Origin: Chryseobacterium sp. YIM B08800
GTDB lineage: Bacteria; Bacteroidota; Bacteroidia; Flavobacteriales; Weeksellaceae
Direction: 5' to 3'
Assembly (NCBI RefSeq): GCF_026163565.1
Contig: NZ_JAPDKN010000036.1
Coordinates: 1-59,496, forward strand
Length of the DNA: 59,496 bases
Positions 33,360 through 40,890 of the stretch are shown piece by piece (positions within the stretch are counted from its first letter, which is position 1; each line of letters opens with the position of its first letter). The position numbers were made by a program, and so were the translations under genes. Under the pieces are notes generated by a model. It did not search any database. It was given only the letters and a program-made list of their open reading frames with translations, and had not been told where the DNA came from.

Positions 33360-33669
33360 CTTAGTTGATTGTTTTTGGTTGATAGTTGTTGGTTTTTCTA
33401 ATAACTATCTTTATTAATTTTCTTTTGTCTTGAAGCAAAAGAAACAAAAATTCAAGACTGAAAACTTCCGCTAAAAATTTAAATTGAATCCTAAAATTCC
33501 CAAAACTCGCACGAATTGAAAATTTATTCTTAGGCTGAAAATTTGCCTCGTGCTCAAACAGTGGAAATTTTTTAACGGATTAAATTTCAATTTTCTTAAC
33601 GCTACATTTTCCTAGGTCGTTTTTTGATTGGAGTTTTTAAAATTTACAATTCAGATTTTTAATTCACAT
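33360..33669. other. 310-bp argC-argD spacer
   Basis: No gene. It holds a TTGATTGTTTTTGGTTGATAG repeat fragment (33365-33385, also near 8750 and 59255) and copy 2 of the structured repeat (33417-33625). Nothing else recognised. Confidence 0.6.
33417..33625. repeat. structured dispersed repeat, copy 2 (argC-argD spacer)
   Basis: Same architecture as 28852-29060. The inner stem is GCACGA / TCGTGC instead of GGCGG / CCGCC, and the outer arms ATTTAAATTGAATCC / GGATTAAATTTCAAT also pair. The flanking single-stranded blocks are conserved (CTCAAACAGTGGAAATTTTT, TTTCCTAGGTCGT). Confidence 0.7.
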
Positions 33670-34644
33670 TTAAAACGCAATCGGTTTTAAGTTTAATCCT
33701 GAATTTTCTTCCCAGCCCATCGCAAGATTCATGTTTTGAACTGCCTGTCCGGAAGCTCCTTTTAACAAATTGTCAATCGCTGAGTGAATGACCGCAACAT
33801 TTCCACTCTTTTCTATATGAATCACACAGCGATTGGTATTGACAACCTGCTTTAAATCAATTGCTTTTTCGCTTACCTTTACAAAAGGTTCATCTGCATA
33901 AAAATCCCTAAACAATTGATGAATATCTGAAAGTTCTAAATCTGTTTTCACCGTGGAACTCGTAAAAATTCCTCTCGCAAAATCTCCTCTCCATGGAACA
34001 AAATTTAGACTGATTTCATTTTTATTGAAAGAAGCTAATTGCTGCAAAATTTCTTCAACATGCTGATGCTTCAAGGTTTTGTAGGCAGAAATATTATCAT
34101 TCCTCCAGGTGAAATGCGTCGTTGCCTGCAAAGATTGTCCGGCTCCTGTAGAACCTGTAATTCCTGTTGTATAAACATCATTCAATATTTTTTTTTGAGC
34201 TAACGGAAACAAAGCCAACTGAATCGCCGTAGCAAAACATCCCGGATTGGCAATACTTTTTGCGCCAATAAGTTGTTTTCTATTGATTTCCGACAATCCG
34301 TAAATAAAATTTCTGTTTTCGAAATTTCCATTCAAACGAAAATCGTTTCCCAAATCGATGATTAGTGTTTCTTCATTAATTTTATTTTGTGCCAGCCAAC
34401 TCTGGCTTTCTTTATGCGGAAGGCACAAAAACAAAATATCTACTTCTTCAGGCTGATCTGTTAAGACCATTTCACAAACCGTCGTTAAATCCGGGTACAA
34501 ATCTGAAATTTTTGTCCCCGAATTTGAACGACTATATAAAAAACTCAAAGTCACATTGGGATGAAAAGCCAGCAGACGAACCAATTCGCTTCCGGTGTAA
34601 CCGTTCGCTCCGATGATTCCTGCTGTTTTTTTTATATTAATCAT
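33670..34644 (-). CDS. argC: N-acetyl-gamma-glutamyl-phosphate reductase
   Basis: ATG at 34644 (MINIKKTAGIIGANGYTG) gives 324 aa. The longer frame to 34722 only reads a REP-type repeat, so it is rejected. The Rossmann motif GANGYTGSEL (about 12-21) and the catalytic cysteine motif ANPGCFATAI (about 136-145) are canonical. It reduces N-acetylglutamyl phosphate to the semialdehyde with NADPH. Its upstream spacer, after argG, is filled with REP hairpins. Confidence 0.95.
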   Translation of the reverse strand: MINIKKTAGIIGANGYTGSELVRLLAFHPNVTLSFLYSRSNSGTKISDLYPDLTTVCEMVLTDQPEEVDILFLCLPHKESQSWLAQNKINEETLIIDLGNDFRLNGNFENRNFIYGLSEINRKQLIGAKSIANPGCFATAIQLALFPLAQKKILNDVYTTGITGSTGAGQSLQATTHFTWRNDNISAYKTLKHQHVEEILQQLASFNKNEISLNFVPWRGDFARGIFTSSTVKTDLELSDIHQLFRDFYADEPFVKVSEKAIDLKQVVNTNRCVIHIEKSGNVAVIHSAIDNLLKGASGQAVQNMNLAMGWEENSGLNLKPIAF

Positions 34645-34654
34645 TTTTATTTTC

Positions 34655-34767
34655 CCACAGGTTTCGTCTGCAGTTATTTTTATTGAACCCTTCGGGTTCT
34701 GATTGTTTGTTGATTTTATCAACCATAGGTTTCACCTACGGCTACTATTATTGAACCCTTCGGGTTT
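34655..34767. repeat. REP-type repeat cluster (two units) in the argG-argC spacer
   Basis: Two tandem units, each with a CCATAGGTTTCACCTACGG-type hairpin (degenerate at 34655-34673, exact at 34723-34741) and a GAACCCTTCGGGTTC hairpin (34685-34699, 34753-34766). The same pair flanks the RAYT-like pseudogene at 43565-44204. Confidence 0.8.
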
Positions 34768-34771
34768 ATCA

Positions 34772-35965
34772 TCATAATGTTGAATTAATTTGATGATATA
34801 TATTTAAAGAATTGCTTACGATTTTTGTATAACCTTTCACATCTTCGCCCGTCCATGCTCTGTTTGCTTCGCCGTAACTTCCGAATTTATCGGACATTAA
34901 ATCGTGTTGAGATTCAATCCCATTTAAAACAAATCTATAGGGATGAAGTGTTACAAAAACTTTTCCGCTGACTGTTTTTTGAGAATCATCCAAGAAAGAC
35001 TCAATATTCCTCATGACAGGGTCTAAGAAAAGCGCTTCATGAAGCCAGTTTCCGTACCAGTCGGATAATTGAGATTTCATCATCTGCTGATATTTTGAAA
35101 GCGTATGTTTTTCCAATAAATGATGTGCTTTGATAATCACAGACGCCGCTGCTGCTTCAAACCCCACTCTTCCTTTGATTCCTACAATCGTATCTCCAAC
35201 GTGAATATCACGGCCAATTCCATAAGCAGAAGCCAATTCTTCAATTTTTTGAATGGCGTAAACCGAATGTTCAAAATTTTCACCGTTTACTGCTACAACC
35301 TCTCCATTTTTAAACTCAATTTCCAGTTCTGAAGGCTGAGTTTCTTTAATTTGTGAAGGAAAAGCTTCTTCAGGTAAATAATTTCTTGAAGCTAAAGTCT
35401 CTTTTCCACCAACTGAAGTTCCCCAAAGTCCTTTATTTACAGAATATTGTGCTTTATGAAATTCCATTTCATAACCGTGACTTTTCAAAAACTCGATTTC
35501 TTCTTCACGAGATAAAGACATATCGCGAATCGGTGTAATGATTTCTACATTCGGGCACATTACCTGGAAGATCAAATCAAAACGAACCTGATCATTTCCC
35601 GCACCTGTACTTCCGTGAGCAATAGCATCAGCACCGATCTCAATCGCATATTTTGCAATTTCCTGCGCCTGAATCGTACGTTCAGCACTTACAGACAATG
35701 GATATGTATTGTTTTTCAACACATTCCCAAAAATCAAATACTTTACGCAAGAATTATAATAATCTTCCTGAGCATCTACACACCTGTATTCTTTCACCCC
35801 AAGATTGAAGGCTTTTTTTTCCAGTTTTTTTTCTTCTTCTTTAGAAAAACCTCCGGTATTTACAGTCACTGCATACACCTCATATCCAAGTGTTTCACTC
35901 AAATATTTAGCACAGTAAGAGGTATCTAAACCTCCGCTAAACGCTAAGATTACTTTCTTGCTCAT
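34772..35965 (-). CDS. argG: argininosuccinate synthase
   Basis: The N-terminal ATP-pyrophosphatase loop is ILAFSGGLDTSYCAKYL (about 6-22) and the mid-protein signature GNDQVRFDL lies near 122-130. It joins citrulline and aspartate with ATP. At 397 aa it is normal. Its start region overlaps the end of the upstream acetyltransferase gene by 29 bp, implying translational coupling. Confidence 0.96.
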   Translation of the reverse strand: MSKKVILAFSGGLDTSYCAKYLSETLGYEVYAVTVNTGGFSKEEEKKLEKKAFNLGVKEYRCVDAQEDYYNSCVKYLIFGNVLKNNTYPLSVSAERTIQAQEIAKYAIEIGADAIAHGSTGAGNDQVRFDLIFQVMCPNVEIITPIRDMSLSREEEIEFLKSHGYEMEFHKAQYSVNKGLWGTSVGGKETLASRNYLPEEAFPSQIKETQPSELEIEFKNGEVVAVNGENFEHSVYAIQKIEELASAYGIGRDIHVGDTIVGIKGRVGFEAAAASVIIKAHHLLEKHTLSKYQQMMKSQLSDWYGNWLHEALFLDPVMRNIESFLDDSQKTVSGKVFVTLHPYRFVLNGIESQHDLMSDKFGSYGEANRAWTGEDVKGYTKIVSNSLNIYHQINSTL

Positions 35966-36536
35966 TTTGATATTGATTTTTGGGCTGATTATTTACAACC
36001 TTATTTACTTTATTATCGTCAGGAACGAAAAGCATTGCTGTACAAAGACAGTTTTTACGTTCCTTTTTCATTAAAATTTCATAATTCACACAGTTTTTGC
36101 AACCGTTCCAAAATTCTTCATCTTGTGTCAATTCAGAATAAATGACAGGTTTGTACCCTAAATCACTGTTAATTTTCATCACAGCAAGACCTGTTGTTAA
36201 TCCAAATATTTTCGCATTGGGAAATTTCTCTCTTGATAAAGCAAACACTCTATCTTTGATTAAGGTTGCAATCCCTCCATGTCTGAATTTTGGAGAAACA
36301 ATTAATCCAGAGTTAGCCACAAACTGACCATGCGACCAGGTTTCTATATAACAGAAACCCACCCACTCTCCGTTTTCAGTGGCTACAACAGCATTGCCTT
36401 CTGAAATCTTTTTACTTAAATATTCTATGGAACGTTTTGCAATACCCGTCCCTCTTCGCTGTGCAGAATCATACATTTCCTGCTGTATTTCACTCACATA
36501 CATTAAATGCATGGACGAGGAAATTTCTATTTCCAT
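35937..36536 (-). CDS. GNAT family acetyltransferase at head of arg operon (putative N-acetylglutamate synthase)
   Basis: The 199-aa protein has a GNAT core: GLIVSPKFRHGGIATLIKDRVF (about 77-98) has the Q/RxxGxG/A acetyl-CoA loop in altered form (RHGGIA). It is followed by KINSDLGYKP. The C-terminal extension (residues about 140-180) carries a cysteine set NGCKNC and NCLCTAML that could bind metal. It is first in the arginine operon and overlaps argG by 29 bp. No argA or argJ is seen in the window, so this is the natural candidate for N-acetylglutamate synthesis. That function is inferred from position; I have no biochemical proof. Confidence 0.75.
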   Translation of the reverse strand: MEIEISSSMHLMYVSEIQQEMYDSAQRRGTGIAKRSIEYLSKKISEGNAVVATENGEWVGFCYIETWSHGQFVANSGLIVSPKFRHGGIATLIKDRVFALSREKFPNAKIFGLTTGLAVMKINSDLGYKPVIYSELTQDEEFWNGCKNCVNYEILMKKERKNCLCTAMLFVPDDNKVNKVVNNQPKNQYQNEQESNLSV

Positions 36537-36557
36537 TTATTTATCTGAATTTTTTGG

Positions 36558-36590
36558 CAAATTTAAAACATAATAACTTTAAAAACCAAA
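36558..36590 (-). promoter_or_regulatory. promoter of the arginine operon
   Basis: On the minus strand, TTTG (36590-36587), a 21-nt spacer and TAAATTTG (36565-36558) match the Bacteroidetes consensus and precede the first gene by about 21 bp. No clear ArgR-type palindrome is seen between. Confidence 0.55.
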
Positions 36591-36657
36591 TTAGAAAGAT
36601 AATTTTATTGAATTAAATTAATATACAGGTAATTTTATCTTTAAGTTAAATTAACAT

Positions 36658-36685
36658 TTTGCTAAATTATTATATATTTGCTAAA
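36658..36685 (+). promoter_or_regulatory. -7 box with flanking TTTGCTAAA direct repeat
   Basis: TATATTTG at 36673-36680 matches TAnnTTTG and is 16 bp before the ATG at 36697. TTTGCTAAA occurs at 36658-36666 and 36677-36685, 19 bp apart, the second overlapping the -7 box. It is a possible autoregulatory operator for the HTH protein. Confidence 0.4.
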
Positions 36686-36696
36686 AAAATATAGTT

Positions 36697-37113
36697 ATGG
36701 AAAATAACTGTCCGAAATGTAAGAGCTCAAATATTGTAAAAAGCGGAATCATTAATGAGAAACAAAGGTTTCACTGTAAGGATTGCAACTACTATTTTAC
36801 AGTAAAAAAACTTGGTAAACAGATTGATGATTATTACGTAACAAAAGCTTTACAATTATACCTTGAAGGATTGAGTTTCCGTGAAATAGAAAGAATTATC
36901 GGGGTTTCTCATGTCACGATCAGCTCTTGGATTAAGAAATATAATATCACAAGACCACCCCACTCAGATTTCCATCCTGTTTATAAAATTTTAAAACAAA
37001 ATGAACTTATTGAATATATGAGCAAGGAAGAAAACATTAAAAATTCAGGTTTAATTATCACTCAGTTTGCTGATAAATACATGTTGATTAAATGGGAAAG
37101 GTTTAAGAAATAA
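36697..37113 (+). CDS. IS1 InsA-like zinc-ribbon/HTH DNA-binding protein (domesticated transposase part)
   Basis: The 138-aa product has an N-terminal zinc ribbon, CPKC (5-8) and CKDC near 27-30, plus a helix-turn-helix GLSFREIERIIGVSHVTISSWIKKY (about 53-77), both similar to InsA and to the transposase at 6473-7168. It has no DDE catalytic domain and a distinct 55-residue C-terminal region. No inverted repeats flank it. Location directly upstream of a porin/MHS transporter/sensor-kinase/acyl-CoA synthetase block suggests a regulator derived from an IS, but that role is inferred. Confidence 0.75.
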   Translation: MENNCPKCKSSNIVKSGIINEKQRFHCKDCNYYFTVKKLGKQIDDYYVTKALQLYLEGLSFREIERIIGVSHVTISSWIKKYNITRPPHSDFHPVYKILKQNELIEYMSKEENIKNSGLIITQFADKYMLIKWERFKK

Positions 37114-37119
37114 TTTTCC

Positions 37120-37230
37120 TAATAATGAGTTAAGAATTATAAGTTATGAGTATTTAAAAAAATTAATTTAATGATTATCAATAATTTAATTTAAAAAAAA
37201 GAAGGATTTCCGAACTCATAATTCATCATT
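37120..37230. repeat. AT-rich inverted repeats upstream of the porin gene
   Basis: GAGTTAAGAATTATAAGTTATG (37127-37148) and the ACTCATAATTCATCATTC segment (37215-37232) are inversely related. They probably form a long stem; similar sequences occur in other spacers. Confidence 0.4.
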
Positions 37231-37299
37231 CACAACATATAACTATATACTAAGCATAAATATATATTAAATTTTTATAACTAAATTATTAATTACAAT

Positions 37300-37324
37300 T
37301 TGGCTTTCACAAAATAACAGCCAA
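37300..37324 (+). promoter_or_regulatory. small hairpin in the porin 5' leader
   Basis: TTGGCT / AGCCAA (6 bp, 13-nt loop) sits 15 bp before the porin ATG and could affect translation. Function not demonstrated. Confidence 0.3.
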
Positions 37325-37338
37325 AAAATTAATAATTT

Positions 37339-38718
37339 ATGAAGAAAATATTAAGTTTTATTGGATTAGCTTTAATTAGCAGTTCTGTATACGGTCAAGG
37401 TTCTCCTGATTATGGAAATGGTTTAAAAATAAATTTAAATCCTGAAGGAGATAAATACATTAGATTTATTTTATGGGACCAGTTCTGGATCAGGAACACA
37501 GAAATGAATCCCGGAAGTATGGTTGGAGGCGAACCTACAGATAATACCTGGAATTTAGGAAACCGAAGAGCCCGTATTTTGGCTTACGCACAAGTAACCA
37601 AGCGCTATATGATTTTATTGCATTTCGGAATGAATAATCAGACTTTCATTAACGGCGGCGCAACCGGAACAACCGGAACAGGAGGCTATGGAAACGGCAA
37701 GAAGCCTCAACTTTTTTTTCATGATGCCTGGAATGAATATGCGGTAATTATGCCGGGTGAAGCCGGAAAATTCAGCTTAACTTTAGGAGGTGGACTTCAT
37801 TATTACATGGGACTTTCCCGTATGACAATGGCTTCAACATTAAACTTTCTTACAGTAGACTCTCCTATTTTCAGCTGGCCTTTGATCGATAATTCCGACC
37901 AGTTTGCAAGACAAATGGGAGTTTTCGCAAAAGGTAAATATGGAAAGTTTGAATACCGAATGAGTTTAAATAAACCATTCGCAACAGATTTAACCCCTCC
38001 AAATACCTTAATTCCTGGAAATGAAGTTGCTGTTGACAACAATGGAAACCCAAACTGGTCTAAAGCAGGATATTTTGAATACCAATTTTTAGATACAGAA
38101 TCTAATCTTCTTCCTTTCAAAGTGGGTTCTTACTTGGGAACTAAAAAAGTTTTCAACGTCGGTGCAGGTTTTTATCATCAAGCAGAAGGAACGAGAACTT
38201 CAGTCAACTCAAATATTGAAAAACACGACATCACCCTACTTTCCGTAGATGCTTTTGCCGATATTCCTTTGGGTGAAGCAAAAAACAAAATGGCAGTTTC
38301 AGCGTATGCTGGATATTTCAACTATAATTTCGGACCCAATTACGTTAGGAATTTAGGAACAATGAATATCGCAGCCAACGACCCAAATTTTGTCGGGCAA
38401 AGAGCTTTAGCTGGCCCCGGAAATTTACAGCCAATGATCGGAACAGGAAATGTAGTTTATGCTCAAGCAGGTTTATTACTCCCTAATCAGGCAGAAAAAC
38501 CGAAAGTTAGAATTCAGCCTTTTGCAGCATATACTTACAAAGATTTTGAAGCATTCGACAAACCATCTTCACAGTTTGATGTGGGAGCCAACTGGTTTTT
38601 AGACGGTCATCATGCGAAAATCACTACTCAATATTCTACAAGACCTGTTTATACAAACCCTACAGAAAGCCCGAAGTCTAAAGGAGAATTTATTGTACAA
38701 CTTCAGATTTATCTATAA
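37339..38718 (+). CDS. outer-membrane porin-like protein
   Basis: A signal peptide ends near VYGQ. The 459-aa mature chain is a run of amphipathic beta strands with aromatic girdles, as in 16-18-stranded porins; it opens with YIRFILWDQFWIRNTE and ends with aromatic-rich RPVYTNPTESPKSKGEFIVQLQIYL, a Leu/Tyr-ending C-terminus suited to BAM recognition. It precedes an MHS-type transporter by 45 bp and probably lets the substrate into the periplasm. The substrate (acetate/propionate or related carboxylates) is inferred from the neighbours. Confidence 0.85.
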   Translation: MKKILSFIGLALISSSVYGQGSPDYGNGLKINLNPEGDKYIRFILWDQFWIRNTEMNPGSMVGGEPTDNTWNLGNRRARILAYAQVTKRYMILLHFGMNNQTFINGGATGTTGTGGYGNGKKPQLFFHDAWNEYAVIMPGEAGKFSLTLGGGLHYYMGLSRMTMASTLNFLTVDSPIFSWPLIDNSDQFARQMGVFAKGKYGKFEYRMSLNKPFATDLTPPNTLIPGNEVAVDNNGNPNWSKAGYFEYQFLDTESNLLPFKVGSYLGTKKVFNVGAGFYHQAEGTRTSVNSNIEKHDITLLSVDAFADIPLGEAKNKMAVSAYAGYFNYNFGPNYVRNLGTMNIAANDPNFVGQRALAGPGNLQPMIGTGNVVYAQAGLLLPNQAEKPKVRIQPFAAYTYKDFEAFDKPSSQFDVGANWFLDGHHAKITTQYSTRPVYTNPTESPKSKGEFIVQLQIYL

Positions 38719-38763
38719 AAATTAATTTCCATTATAATAATTTAAACAAAAAAATCTAGTGAT

Positions 38764-40344
38764 ATGAGCGAACAACACCACGATGCTTACGAGAATATGA
38801 CAGATAAGCAGAAAAACCGCACCATCTGGAGCGTCATCACTGCATCATCTCTCGGTACTTTGATAGAATGGTATGATTTCTATATTTTCGGAAGTTTGGC
38901 CGTCGTTTTAGCGACAAAATTCTTCCCTGCAGATAATCCTACCGCAGCATTTTTATCTACACTGGCAACTTTTGCAGCAGGATTTGTAGTAAGACCTTTC
39001 GGAGCTTTATTTTTCGGGAGATTGGGAGATATTATCGGAAGAAAATATACTTTTCTCGTTACTTTATTAATCATGGGATTCTCCACATTTCTAATCGGAT
39101 GTATTCCCGGATATGAAACTATAGGATATTTGGCGCCAGTATTAGTTTTAATCTTAAGACTTTTACAAGGTTTAGCTTTAGGAGGAGAATATGGTGGAGC
39201 AGCAACTTATGTGGCGGAATATTCACAGCCACACAGAAGAGGTTATTGGACTTCATGGATTCAAACTACCGCAACTGCCGGACTTTTCATTTCATTAATT
39301 GTAATTTTAATCACAAAAAATTCACTTTCTGCTGAAGATTTTGATTCTTGGGGGTGGAGAGTTCCATTTTGGATTTCAATTTTAATGGTGGGAGTTTCTT
39401 ATTTCATCAGAAAAAATATGAAAGAATCTCCTCTTTTCGCAAAAGCTAAAAGTGAAGGAAAAACTTCTAAAAATCCTTTAAAAGAAAGTTTCGGTAATAA
39501 ATTCAACTTCAAGTTTGTCTTATTGGCATTATTCGGAGCTGCGATGGGACAAGGTGTAATTTGGTATACAGGACAATTTTACGCAATGAGTTTCCTCCAA
39601 AAAGTAATGAATATCAACTCAATGCAGGTAGACTATTTAATGGCAACAGCTTTATTGATGGGAACTCCTTTCTTCGTATTTTTTGGTTGGCTTTCAGATA
39701 AAATCGGTAGAAAAGCAATTATGATGACCGGAATGCTGGTTGCGATTTTAGCCTACAGACCGATTTACGACGCTATGTACAAAAGCGTGAACATTGAAGC
39801 TAAAACGGTTGCAAGTGACGGCATCAAAGAAACCAGAGTTGCAGCAATTCATAAAGATATCGCAACAGACAGCTTAATTACTTTCCATAAAGAAACAACT
39901 TTTACCGACGGAACTTTAATTAAAAAGGACAGTATTGTTCATTGGTCTGCAACAGGTCCGGTAATGAAAGACGGAAAAGCCGAAGAACCAAAAGTTTCCA
40001 CAGCAATTACATTGAACGACGACACAAGATGGTATTTGGTATTTCTGGTGTTTATTCAGGTGATTTTTGTGACGATGGTTTATGGTCCGATTGCAGCATT
40101 TTTAGTTGAAATGTTTCCTGTGAGGATCCGTTACACCTCGATGTCTTTACCGTATCACATTGGTAATGGAGTTTTTGGAGGATTACTTCCCGCGGTTGCC
40201 ACTTATCTCGTAACTTCAGGAAAAGATGCAGGACACCCAACTTGGTATCTTGAAGGACTTTGGTATCCGATTGGAGTTGCCGCAGTCTGTTTAGTCATCG
40301 GATTGATTTATCTTAAAAATAAGAACAACAATATCCACGATTAA
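38764..40344 (+). CDS. MFS transporter, metabolite:H+ symporter (MHS) family, with large loop insertion
   Basis: The 526-aa protein has the MHS-type start ASSLGTLIEWYDFYIFGSLA (about 27-46), then GRLGDIIGRKYTF and GLALGGEYGGAATYVAEY typical of the family (ProP/ShiA/KgtP relatives). Unusually, an 80-residue hydrophilic insert rich in Thr/Lys/Asp (about 340-420) lies between membrane helices, giving a total well above the usual 430-450 aa. It follows the porin and is likely to take up organic acids or similar solutes by proton symport. Confidence 0.88.
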   Translation: MSEQHHDAYENMTDKQKNRTIWSVITASSLGTLIEWYDFYIFGSLAVVLATKFFPADNPTAAFLSTLATFAAGFVVRPFGALFFGRLGDIIGRKYTFLVTLLIMGFSTFLIGCIPGYETIGYLAPVLVLILRLLQGLALGGEYGGAATYVAEYSQPHRRGYWTSWIQTTATAGLFISLIVILITKNSLSAEDFDSWGWRVPFWISILMVGVSYFIRKNMKESPLFAKAKSEGKTSKNPLKESFGNKFNFKFVLLALFGAAMGQGVIWYTGQFYAMSFLQKVMNINSMQVDYLMATALLMGTPFFVFFGWLSDKIGRKAIMMTGMLVAILAYRPIYDAMYKSVNIEAKTVASDGIKETRVAAIHKDIATDSLITFHKETTFTDGTLIKKDSIVHWSATGPVMKDGKAEEPKVSTAITLNDDTRWYLVFLVFIQVIFVTMVYGPIAAFLVEMFPVRIRYTSMSLPYHIGNGVFGGLLPAVATYLVTSGKDAGHPTWYLEGLWYPIGVAAVCLVIGLIYLKNKNNNIHD

Positions 40345-40388
40345 TAGGGATAATCACTTAAAAATTTATTAATTTTAAATCTACTAAA

Positions 40389-40616
40389 ATGAACGGATTA
40401 AAAAAAATATTAGGCATTGTCTGGATTTTAGCCGCATTAGTTGTTGCCTACTTCGGAATAACAGTAATGGGAGTCCCTAAACTCACTTCAGGAAAACAGG
40501 AAGACCTTGTATTCGGAATCATCATACTTTTTGTATTGGTGCCGATCGTAACAGGCGGAATGGCAATTTTCGGATACTATTCTTTAACAGGAGAATATTC
40601 TGACGATAAAGTTTAA
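40389..40616 (+). CDS. small two-helix membrane protein (75 aa)
   Basis: The 75-aa protein has two predicted membrane helices: GIVWILAALVVAYFGITVMG (about 9-28) and GIIILFVLVPIVTGGMAIFG (about 43-62). It lies 44 bp after the MHS transporter in the same direction, as a possible small subunit or assembly partner. I believe similar small genes accompany such transporters in related genomes, but the function is unknown. Confidence 0.75.
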   Translation: MNGLKKILGIVWILAALVVAYFGITVMGVPKLTSGKQEDLVFGIIILFVLVPIVTGGMAIFGYYSLTGEYSDDKV

Positions 40617-40632
40617 ACTATAAATGATAGAT

Positions 40633-40671
40633 GATAATTGATGAATGATTTCGGTCTATTCATCAATTATC
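40633..40671. repeat. perfect 14-bp hairpin between the two small membrane-protein genes
   Basis: GATAATTGATGAAT / ATTCATCAATTATC with an 11-nt loop. It has no U-run, so it is not an obvious terminator. Confidence 0.5.
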
Positions 40672-40695
40672 TTTATCATTGATTATTCAATATTC

Positions 40696-40890
40696 ATGAA
40701 AAAGCGACACGAACAAAAACTGATTATTCTGAGCATAGGTTTACTTATTGCTTTCAGCATTCCTGTTTCATTGCTTTTTAACAGTGAAAGGGAGATTTTC
40801 GGTTACCCCATGATCCTCGTTTATTTATTCGCAGTCTGGATGATCTCCATCATTATTTCTTTTGTAATCGTAAAAAAATATGATGAGTAG
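40696..40890 (+). CDS. small membrane protein (64 aa) coupled to the sensor kinase
   Basis: The ATG at 40696 (MKKRHEQKL) is chosen because the frame upstream of it reads through a palindrome. Two helices follow: IILSIGLLIAFSIPVSLLF and MILVYLFAVWMISIIISFVIV. It overlaps the sensor kinase gene by 11 bp (40880-40890), which suggests coupled translation and a possible accessory role for the SSS-type module. Function unknown. Confidence 0.72.
   Translation: MKKRHEQKLIILSIGLLIAFSIPVSLLFNSEREIFGYPMILVYLFAVWMISIIISFVIVKKYDE

Noticed and set aside
37300..37324. Sigma-54 promoter at the TTGGCT sequence before the porin gene
   Set aside because: TTGGC is not followed by the TTGCA element at the right spacing; it is more simply a hairpin.
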